Positions 55,108-64,000 of a stretch of DNA of 64,000 nt are shown here, piece by piece. The notes under the pieces were generated by a model, which saw only the letters and a list, made by a program, of their open reading frames with translations, ran no database searches and was not told the origin of the DNA. The stretch is from Panulirus ornatus (Eukaryota > Arthropoda > Malacostraca > Decapoda > Palinuridae), in the NCBI RefSeq assembly GCF_036320965.1, contig NC_092281.1, forward strand, positions 6,691,892 to 6,755,891, read 5' to 3'. Each line of letters opens with the position of its first letter. The stretch's first letter is position 1. Position numbers and translations under genes: made by a program.

Positions 55108-56830
55108 AAGAGGTATAAGTTTGTTGAGTATTCCTGGTAAATTATATGGGAGGGTATTGATTGAGAGGGTGAAGGCATGTACAAAGCATCAGATTGGGGA
55201 AGAGCAGTGTGGTTTCAGAAGTGGTAGAGGATGTGTGGATCAGGTGTTTGCTTTGAAGAATGTATGTGAGAAATACTTAGAAAAGAAAATGGATTTGTAT
55301 GTAGCATTTATGGATCTGGAGAAGGCATATGATAGAGTTGATAGAGATGCTCTGTGGAAGGTATTAAGAATATATGGTGTGGGAGGCAAGTTCTTAGAAG
55401 CAGTGAAAAGTTTTTATCGAGGATGTAAGGCATGTGTATGTGTAGGAAGAGAGGAAAGTGATTGGTTCTCAGTGAATGTAGGTTTGCGGCAGGGGTGTGT
55501 GATGTCTCCATGGTTGTTTAATTTGTTTATGGATGGGGTTGTTAGGGAGGTGAATGCAAGAGTTTTGGAAAAAGGGGCAAGTATGAAGTCTGTTATGGAT
55601 GAGAGAGCTTGGGAAGTGAGTCAGTTGTTGTTCGCTGATGATACAGCGCTGGTGGCTGGTTCATGTGAGAAACTGCAGAAGCTGGTGACTGAGTTTGGTA
55701 AAGTGTGTGAAAGAAGAAAGTTGAGAGTAAATGTGAATAAGAGCAAGGTTATTAGGTACAGTAGGGTTGAGGGTCAAGTCAATTAGGAGGTAAGTTTGAA
55801 TGGAGAAAAACTGGAGGAAGTAAAGTGTTTTCAGATATCTGGGAGTGGATCTGGCAGCGGATGGAACCATGGAAGCGGAAGTGAATCATAGGGTGGGGGA
55901 GGGGGTGAAAATCCTGGGAGCCTTGAAGAATGTGTGGAAGTCGAGAACATTATCTCGGAAAGCAAAAATGGGTATGTTTGAAGGAATAGTGGTTCCAACA
56001 ATGTTGTATGGTTGCGAGGCGTGGGCTATGGATAGAGTTGTGCGCAAGAGGATGTTTGAGGACAATGTGTGGTGTGAGGTGGTTTGATTGAGTAAGTAAT
56101 GTAAGGGTAAGAGAGATGTGTGGAAATAAAAAGAGCGTGGTTGAGAGAGCAGAAGAGGGTGTTTTAAATGGTTTGGGCACAAGGAGAGAATGAGTGAGGA
56201 AAGATTGACCAAGAGGATAAATGTGTCGGAGGTCGAGGGAACGAGGAGAAGTGGGAGACCAAATTGGAGGTGGAAAGATGGAGTGAAAAAGATTTTGTGT
56301 GATCGGGGCCTGAACATGCAGGAGGGAGAAAGGCGGGCAAGGAATAGAGTGAATTGGATCGATGTGGTATACCGGGGTTGACGTGCTGTCAGTGGAGTGA
56401 ATCAGGGCATGTGAAGCGTCTGGGGTAAACCATGGAAACTTGTGTGCGGCCTGGATGTGGAAAGGGAGCTGTGGTTTCGGGCATTATTGCGTGACAGCTG
56501 GAGACTGAGTGTGAACGAATGGGGCCTTTGTTGTCTTTTCCTCGTGCTACCTCGCACACATGAGGGGAGAAGGGGGATGGTATTCCATGTGTGGCGAGGT
56601 GGCGATGAGAATGAATAGGGGCAGACAGTGTGAATTGTGTGCATGGGTATATATGCATGTGTCTGTGTGTGTATATATATATATGTGTACATTGAGATGT
56701 ATAGGTATGTATATTTGCGTGTGTGGACGTGTATGTATATACATGTGTATGTGGGTGGGTTGGGCCATTCTTTCGTCTGTTTCCCTGCGCTACCTCGATA
56801 ATGCGGGAGACAGTGACAAAGCAAAATAAA
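55108..56830 (+). mobile_element. 5'-truncated LINE copy, long 3' UTR, several frame breaks
   Basis: Starts at AGAGGTATAAGTTTG (YRGISLL) after (TA)n. Open to 55786, where TAG replaces TGG (VNW). Then a 1-base gain near 55831, an ~18-base loss near 56055 (KRMFEDN), and TGATTG for CGA near 56087. Long 3' UTR with the stem-loop at about 56541-56606. Confidence 0.9.
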
Positions 56831-56860
56831 TAAATAAATACATAAATAAATAAATAAATG
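56824..56860. repeat. (AAAT)n microsatellite
   Basis: About nine AAAT units form the LINE 3' tail and end at the truncation point of the next LINE. The tail type differs from the usual A-run or (TA)n. Confidence 0.9.
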
Positions 56861-59625
56861 TATGTAAGTAGGAGAGATGGCCAGAGAGCATTATTGGATT
56901 ATGTGTTAATTGACGGGCGCGCAAAAGAGAGACTTTTGAATGTTAATGTGCTGAGAGGAGCAACTGGAGGGATGTCTGATCATTATCTTGTGGAGGCGAA
57001 GGTGAAGATTTGTAGAGGTTCTTAGAAAAGAATAGAGAATCTTGGGGTGAAGAGAGTGGTGAGAGTAAGTGAGCTTGGGAAGGAGACTTGTGTGCGGAAG
57101 TACCAGGAGAGACTGAGTGCAGAATGGAAAAAGGCGAGAACAAAGGGCGTAAGGGGAGTGGGATAGGAATGGGATGTATTAAAGGAAGCAGTGATGGCTT
57201 GCACAAAAGATGCTTGTGGCATGAGAAGCGTGGGAGGTGGGCAGATTAGAAAGGGTAGTGAGTGGTGGGATGAAGAAGTAAGATTATTAGTGAAAGAGAA
57301 GAGAGAGGCATTTAGATGGGTTTTGCTGGGAAATAGTGCAAATGACTGGGAGATGTATAAAATAAAGAGGCATGAGGTCAAGAGAAAGGTGCAAGAGGTG
57401 AAAAAGAGGGCAAATGAGAGTTGGGGTGAGAGAGTATCATTAAATTTTAGGGAGAATAAAAAGATGTTTTAGAAGGAGGTAAATAGTGTGTAAGACAAGA
57501 GTACAAATGGGAACATTAGTGAAGGGGGGTAATGGAGAGGTGATAACAAGTAGTGGTGATTTCAGAAGGAGAAGGAGTGAGTATTTTGAAGGTTTGTTGA
57601 ATGTGTTAGATGATAGAGTGGCAGATATAGGGTGTTTTGGTCGAGGTGGTGTGCAAAGTGAGAGGGTTACGGAGAATGATTTGGTAAACAGAGAAGAGGT
57701 AGTAAAAGCATTGCAGAAGATGAAAGCTGGCATGGCAGTGGGTTTGGATGGTATTATAGTGAAATTTATTAAAAAAGGGGGTGACTGGTTGGTAAGGATA
57801 TGTAATGTATGTATGACTCATGGTGAGGTGCCTGAGGATTGGCGGAATGCATGCATAGTGCCATTGTACAAAGAAAAAGGGGATAAAGGTGAGTGCTCAA
57901 ATTACAGACGCATAAGTTCGTTGAGTATTCCTGGGAAATTATATGGGAGGGTACTGATTGAAAGGGTGAAGGCATGTACAGAGCATCAGATTGGGGAAGA
58001 GCAGTGTGGTTTCAGAAGTGGTAGAGGATGTGTGGATCAGGAGTTTGCTTTGAAGAATTTATGTGAGAAATACTTAGAAAAGCAAATGGATATGTATGTA
58101 GCATTTATGGATCTGGAGAAGGCATATGATAAAGATGCTCTGTGGAAGGTAATAAGAATATACGGTGTGGGAGGCAAGTTGTTAGAAGCAGTGAAAAGTT
58201 TTTATTGAGGATGTAAGGCACGTGTACGAGTAGGAAGAGAGGAAAGTGATTAGTTCTCAGAGAACGTAGGTTTGCGGTAGGGGTGCGTGATGTCTCCATG
58301 GCTGTTTAATTTGTTATGGATGGGGTTGTTAGGGAGGTGAATGCAAGAGTTTTGGAAAGAGGGGCAAGTATGAAGTCTGTTGGGGATGAGAGAGCTTGGG
58401 AAGTGAGTCAGTTGTTGTTCGCTGATGATACAGCGCTGGTGGCTGATTCATGTGAGAAACTGCAGAAGCTGGGGACTGAGTTTGGTAAAGTGTGTGAAAG
58501 AAGAAAATTGAGAGTAAATGTGAATAAGAGGAAGGTTATTAGGTACAGTAGGGTTGAGGGTCAAGTCAATTGGGAGGTAAGTTTGAATGGAGAAAAACTG
58601 GAGGAAGCGAAGTGTTTTAGATATCTAGGAGTGGATTTGGCAGCGAATGGAACCATGGAAGTGGAAGTGAGTCACAGGGTGGGGGAGGGGGCAAAAGTTC
58701 TGGGATGGCTGAAAAATGATTGGAAGGCGAGAACATTATCTTGGAAAGCAAAAATGGGTATGTTTGAAGGAATAGTGGTTCCAACAATGTTATATGGTTG
58801 TGAGGCATGGGCTATAGACAGAGTTGTGTGGAGGAAGGTGGATGTGTTGGAAATGAGATGTTTGAGGACAATGTGTGGTGTGAGGTGGTTTGATCGAGTA
58901 AGTAATGAAAGGGTAAGAGAGCTGTGTGGTAATAAAAAGTGTGTGGTTGAGGGAGCAGAATAGGGTGTTTTGAAATGGTTTGGTCACATGAAGAGAATGA
59001 GTGAGGAAAGATTGATAAAGAGGATATATGTGTCAGAGGTGGAGGAACGAGGAGAGGTGGGAGACCAAATTGGAGGTGGAAAGATGGAGTGAAAAAGATT
59101 TTGAGCGATCAAGGCCTGAACATGCAGGAGGGTGAAAGGCGTGCAAGGAATAGAGTGAATTGGAACAATGTGGTATACTGGGGTTACGTGCTGTCAATGG
59201 ATTGAATCAGGGCATGTGAAGTGTCTGGGGTAAACCATGGAAAGTTTTGTGGTGCCTGGATGTGGAAAGGGAGCTGGGGTTTCAGTGCATTATATGTGAC
59301 AGCTAGAGACTGAGTGAACGAATGTGGCCTTTGTTATCTTTTCCTGGGGCTACCTCACGCGCATGCGGGGGGAGGGGGGTGTCATTTCATGTGTGGCGGG
59401 TGGCGATGGGAATGAACAAAGGCAGCAAGTATGAATTATGTATATATGCATATGTCTGTGTATGTATGTATATGTATACATTGAAATGTATAGGTATGTA
59501 TATGTGCATGCGTGGCCATGTATGTATATACATGTGTATGTGGGTGGGTCGGGCCATTCTTTCGTCTGTTTCCTTGCACTACCTCGCTGACGCGGGAGAC
59601 AGCGACAAAGTATAATAAAATATAT
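56861..59625 (+). mobile_element. Longer older LINE copy, endonuclease end to 3' tail, broken
   Basis: Starts at the YVSRRDGQRALLDYVL codons. Pieces: 57191-57472, 57486-58208 (with the RT fingers and FMDLEKAYD; the two codons after YD are deleted), 58316-58963 (FADD). Frame breaks near 57025, 57165, 57470, 58205 (TGA for CGA), 58312 (lost T before ATGG) and 58960. Long 3' UTR with stem-loop at 59347-59408. Confidence 0.9.
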
Positions 59626-59635
59626 TTTCAATACA

Positions 59636-60480
59636 TATTATACTTTGTCACTGTCTCCCGAGTTAGCGAAAGGAAACAGACAAAAGAATGGCCCAACATA
59701 TATATACATACACAGACATATACATATACACACATGTACATAATTCATACTTGCTGCCTTTATTCATTCCCGTCACCATCCCATCACACATGAAATGACA
59801 ACCCCCTCCCCCGCACGCCCACGAGGTAGCGCTAGGAAAAGACAACAAAGGCCACATTCGTTCACTCAGTCTCTAGCTGTCATGTATAAAGCACCGAAAC
59901 CACAGCTCCCTTTCCACATCCAGGCCCCACAGAACTTTCCATGGTTTACCCCAGACGCTTCACATGCTCTGGTTCAATCCACTGACAGCACGTCGACCCC
60001 AGTATACCACATCGTTCCAATTCACTCTATTCCTTGCACCTCTTTCACCCTCCTGCATATTCAGGCGCCAATCGCTCAAAATCTTTTTCACTCCATCCTT
60101 CCACCTCCAATTTGGTCTCCCACTTCTCCTTGTTCCCTCCAACTCTGACACATATATCCTTTTTGTCAATCTTTCCTCATTCATTCTCTCCATGTGACCA
60201 ACCATTTCAGTACACCCTCTTCTGCTCCCTCAACCACACACTTTTTATTACCACACAGCTCTCTTACCCTTTCACTACTTACTCGATCAAACCACCTCAC
60301 ATCACATGTCCTCAAACATCTCATTTTCAACACATCCACCCTCATCTGCACAACCCTCTCTATAGCCCACACCTTGCAACTATATAACATTGTTTGAACC
60401 ACTATTCCTTCAAACATACCCATTTTTGCTTTCCAAGATAATGTTTTTGCCTTCCATCCATTCTTCACTGCTCTATCTGT
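59636..60480 (-). mobile_element. 5'-truncated older LINE copy, minus orientation
   Basis: The + strand begins at the LINE terminus (ACTTTGTCACTGTCTCCCGAG) and runs through the long 3' UTR to RT C-terminal codons (60205-59960 open: GHMERMNEERLTK). It stops near TTCCATCCATTCTTCACTGC. It lies tail-to-tail with the plus copy ending at 59625. Confidence 0.85.
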
Positions 60481-60504
60481 TTCCCCTTTTAGAAACTTAA
60501 AATA

Positions 60505-60740
60505 CAAGGAGGATATGGTAAACGTGCTCTCAATGGATTGAACCAGGGCATGTGAAGCGTCTGGAGTAAACCATGGACAGTTTTGTGGGGCCTGGATGTA
60601 GAAGGGGAGCTGTGGTTTCGGTGCATTACAAATGACAGCTAGAGTCTGAGTGTGGACCAATGTGGCCTTTGTTGTCCTTTCCTAACGCTACCTCGCCCGC
60701 ACGCAGGGGGAGGGGGGTGTCATTTTATGTGTGGCGGGAA
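60505..60740 (+). mobile_element. LINE 3' UTR fragment
   Basis: AACGTGCTCTCAATGGATTGAACCAGGGC to the UTR stem-loop (CTACCTCGCCCGCACGCAGGGGG...GTGTGGCGGG). The terminal hairpin and tail are missing. Confidence 0.75.
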
Positions 60741-60969
60741 AGTAAGGTGAAGTTTTCATTAGTCCTGTTGATATGTTTTTTGGACATTTCACTGACTCTT
60801 ACATCAATTAACACCACACTTTCCCTGATCTTCACTGCCCTTCCACAACTGTCTCTACTAACAAACAGTAGTTCTTTTGCTGATATATATCCTGACTGGC
60901 ATCAGTGGTTCAAATAATATTTTGAAATATTATTCACTTTACGTTTTTACTGGATCTATCAAATTTTAC

Positions 60970-61017
60970 CTCGCAAACGCGGGAGACAGCGACAAAGTAT
61001 AATAAAAAAAATATTAA
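60970..61017 (+). mobile_element. 48-bp LINE 3'-terminal insertion flanked by a 13-bp target duplication
   Basis: The insert is CTCGCAAACGCGGGAGACAG, then CGACAAAGTATAATAAAAAAAATATTAA. Direct repeats TATCAAATTTTAC flank it at 60957-60969 and 61018-61030. It is an extremely 5'-truncated insertion and defines the 3' end used in reverse transcription. Confidence 0.8.
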
Positions 61018-61030
61018 TATCAAATTTTAC

Positions 61031-62520
61031 ATGAAAGGGAAAGTTTGTGCAGACACGAGATTTGCGAAGTATAAAATGTATTGAGTGAAAAGACAAATTT
61101 TAATTTCATGAAGTCCAGCAGGAGTTGTTAGATAGCTCTTACCAATGGCCATCTTGAAGTGTATGGAAAACACTAGGTTATAAAAGTCAAACCAATCAAC
61201 CCTATCTAACCCTGAACCACCCAGATCCCTAACCCTTGCCTACCTCAATGAAAAATATTATCAAGAATCACTTCCAACTTAATAAGAGAATTCAATAAAA
61301 CCAGTAGTAAAGCAAAGCAAGAAATAAATGAAACAATTTGATCCATCAGTGCCACCTCATATTCACAGGAAACTATAAGTAGAGGTAAGTCACTGTTATG
61401 GATGTGGATACTGAGTGACTTTATTCTACAATGGTAATGTAGTATTCAGAGAATAGAGTAAGAATGGTAAATCATGACTTGGAGCACACAATATCTTATC
61501 CTTTGATGTTAAATATGAAAATGGGTGTGAAAGTTATGAAGACCAGTAAATATGTGGAATTAATTGCCATAAAGTTAGGAAACAAAAAAAAATTAACAAA
61601 ACCTGAAAACCTCATCTTATTCCTCCTTGTACTTGAGATTTATCTTCACTTTCAATATTTTAGTTGATATACTCAAGACACACTCATGACTAAGCATCAA
61701 GATAACTGCCCCACATATACAGAGATGGTCAAACCAAACAACTGTTTGTGACAATGTCTAACCTTCCCCACAAGCATCCACTGTAAGTAGGTCCAAGCTG
61801 CTGCCATATTAACACCAGTATTTTCCAACAATAATTCTACTTAGAAATGGGAAGAGGGTAATTTCCCAATTAAGGCCTTTATCACTATCAGCTTGAATAC
61901 TGAGTGATGATGTTCAGCGGCAATAGTCTAGTTACAACAGATTATAAAGATAGGTGTGGGGAATGATCTGGAGCATCATATTCTATTGAGCAATATCAAA
62001 TAAGGTGACAGTGAGGGTTATGTACATTAGGAGGTGTGGACTGACTACTGTAAGATTAGATATTACAATCATAAAATATCAACATAACCTATAAAAACTT
62101 CTATGAGCCAAAATGACTGTGTTAATATATCAGAGGATCACATGGCCAGGTACTGTATAATCTTGGTTAATATCCATCACAATTTTTGCAGCTTTCATTC
62201 ATGGGTGTAACTGGTAAATTTTGACATGAATATTATACACCAAGGCAAATCTTGATTGACTGCTTGGATGTTTTAGTGAGGTTTTCATATGTTCTGCTGT
62301 TTTTATTATCAGTTGCCAGCTTATATCTTCACTGACCTCATATTTTCCCTGGTACACTACCATTTTACTCATTTTCATCTAATAATATATAATACTCCAA
62401 ATAATGCTTGGCAACTGTTACTTTTTCCAAACACTAGACTAGTGCTGCAGAACAAGTTCACTCAATAACCAAGAATATTACCAGTAGGAAAGCCAAACTA
62501 ATTTTTTTTGTTAGGTAAGA
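61031..62520. other. Unique A/T-rich stretch, no recognisable feature
   Basis: Nothing gene-like on either strand. A 67-codon open frame at 61464-61667 (+) has no motif I recognise. Confidence 0.5.
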
Positions 62521-63503
62521 TTGTTGTTGTTGTTCGCTGATGATACAGCGCTGGTGGCTGATTCATGTGAGAAACTGCAGAAGCTGGTGACTGAGTTTGG
62601 TAAAGTGTGTGAAAGAAGAAAGTTAAGAGTAAATGTGAATAAGAGCAAGGTTATTAGGTACAGTAGGGTTGAGGGTCAAGTCAATTGGGAGGTGAGTTTG
62701 AATGGAGAAAAACTGGAGAAAGTGAAGTGTTTTAGATATCTGGGAGTGGATCTGGCAGCGGATGGAACCATGGAAGCGGAAGTGGATCATAGGGTGGGGG
62801 AGGGGGCGAAAATTCTGGGAGCCTTGAAGAATGTGTGGAAGTCGAGAACATTATCTCGGAAAGCAAAAATGGGTATGTTTGAAGGAATAGTGGTTCCAAC
62901 AATGTTGTATGGTTGCGAGGCGTGGACTATGGATAGAGTTGTGCGCAGGAGGATGGATGTGCTGGAAATGAGATGTTTGAGGACAATGTGTGGTGTGAGG
63001 TGGTTTGATCGAGTAAGTAACGTAAGGGTTAAGAGAGATGTGCGGAAATAAAAAGAGCGTGGTTGAGAGAGCAGAAGAGGGTGTTTTGAAATGGTTTGGG
63101 CACATGGAGAGAATGAGTGAGGAAAGATTGACCAAGAGGATATATGTGTCGGAGGTGGAGGGAACGAGGAGAAGATGGAGACCAAATTGGAGGTGGAAAG
63201 ATGGAGTGAAAAAGATTTTGTGTGATCGGGGCCTGAACATGCAGGAGGGTGAAAGGAGGGCAAGGAATAGAGTGAATTGGAGCGATGTGGTATACCAGGG
63301 TTGACGTGCTGTCAGTGGATTGAATCAAGGCATGTGAAGCGTCTGGGGTAAACCATGGAAAGCTGTGTAGGTATGTATATTTGCGTGTGTGGACGTATGT
63401 ATATACATGTGTATGGGGGTGGGTTGGGCCATTTCTTTCGTCTGTTTCCTTGCGCTACCTCGCAAACGCGGGAGACAGCGACAAAGCAAAAATAAAAAAA
63501 AAA
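62521..63503 (+). mobile_element. 5'-truncated LINE copy, short 3' UTR, frameshifted
   Basis: Starts at (TTG)n TTCGCTGATGATAC, the FADD codons. Open from 62521 to about 63028; an extra T (GGGTTAAGAG) shifts the frame, and the rest is open in 63038-63304 (RWRPNW for RGRPNW). Ends AAAGCAAAAATAAAAA. Confidence 0.92.
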
Positions 63504-63504
63504 A

Positions 63505-64000
63505 AAATTTCATGGGCTGTTCATCTTTTACATATGTTTTACCTACTACAGTGTACATCCCAAATTTTCTCCGATCTTCATAACTCACGACAATCTCCAT
63601 ATTTGGTAACAAAATTATCATACTCCAATGCTCAATCTATTCTGAATGCTATAATCACCAATGAAAAAAATCTCTATACTGAATGCTAACAGAATGGCAG
63701 CCTCAAGCTGAAAATTACCATATCCATTACCAATGAATTACTAAATGTCATTTTGTCATATCAATGGCCTTCTGAATCAAGTTACTTCACTGACGCTCAA
63801 ACAAACCTTTTATCAAAATATATCTCAATCATCTCCATTTAAAAAAAATCACTTTAGTTACTAAATATGTATGCCATTTTCCTTTTGGACGTATAAATAT
63901 TATATACGTATGGTAATGGAAGTCAAGGGCAACAACTTAACCTGGCTTTTAACAAAGACAAACATTTCAAGACCAAATACGAGTCAAATTACCATAACCT
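63505..64000. other. Unique A/T-rich stretch, no recognisable feature
   Basis: No repeat, exon or RNA-gene signature recognised to the window end. Confidence 0.5.

Noticed and set aside
61140..61160. Possible first exon of BSDC1 on the minus strand (ATG GCC ATT G followed by GTAAGAG)
   Set aside because: It ends one base into a codon, but the exon at 42562 needs two. Joining them would put the WWGW exon in the wrong frame.
1..64000. CRISPR array, diversity-generating retroelement or bacterial retron suggested by repeats plus reverse transcriptase
   Set aside because: The repeats are microsatellites and LINE/SINE copies, the RT has LINE-type neighbours, and the window has spliced exons, so it is animal nuclear DNA.

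Overview
This is a repeat-dominated piece of animal nuclear genome. Three things point to a eukaryote: a host gene split into short exons with consensus splice sites and consistent phases, many (TA)n microsatellites, and more than twenty copies of one non-LTR retrotransposon (LINE). The LINE protein (endonuclease, then FADD-type reverse transcriptase, then a C-terminal segment with the motifs WFGHMERMSEERLTKR and GRPNW) and the (TA)n density resemble what I know of decapod crustaceans. That taxonomic call is an inference, not a measurement.

Host gene: on the minus strand, eight exons between 42562 and 16111 encode all but the N-terminus of a BSD domain-containing protein 1 (BSDC1) orthologue. 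Exon order is 42511-42562, 41435-41563, 38723-38878, 34862-35044, 30011-30143, 22890-23210, 17627-17736 and 16111-16137 (stop). All join in phase with AG/GT borders. The exon carrying the start codon was not found. Nearly everything else inside this >26 kb gene is intronic repeat.

Repeats by region: 1-15.8 kb is a nest of young LINE copies, SINE-like units and (TA)n tracts. It includes a 3.2-kb tandem duplication (about 5.47-11.86 kb) in which each unit ends in a 345-bp near-perfect palindrome. 15.8-44 kb is the host gene, with old decayed LINE relics, relics of at least one other LINE family, a tRNA-derived SINE, younger LINEs at 23.7-26.3, 28.2-29.0 and 31.3-34.0 kb, and a tandem array of ~310-bp monomers split by the last of these. 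45.1-60.7 kb is a second LINE cluster. It holds the most intact copy (757-codon open frame at 49188-51461) and a 1.7-kb tandem duplication of a 5'-inverted (twin-primed) LINE. 61-62.5 kb and 63.5-64 kb show no recognisable gene.

How the parts relate: the LINE carries its own endonuclease and reverse transcriptase. Its 5' end is shared with a separate ~230-bp SINE-like unit, and its 3' end carries an inverted version of the same core, GCGAGGTAGCG. Most copies are 5'-truncated and sit directly in (TA)n tracts. Recombination between copies then produced the tandem duplications. I found no new gene system. The most interesting structures are the paired palindromes with a hammerhead-like CTGATGA...GAAA core, the SINE/LINE end sharing, and the recombination products.
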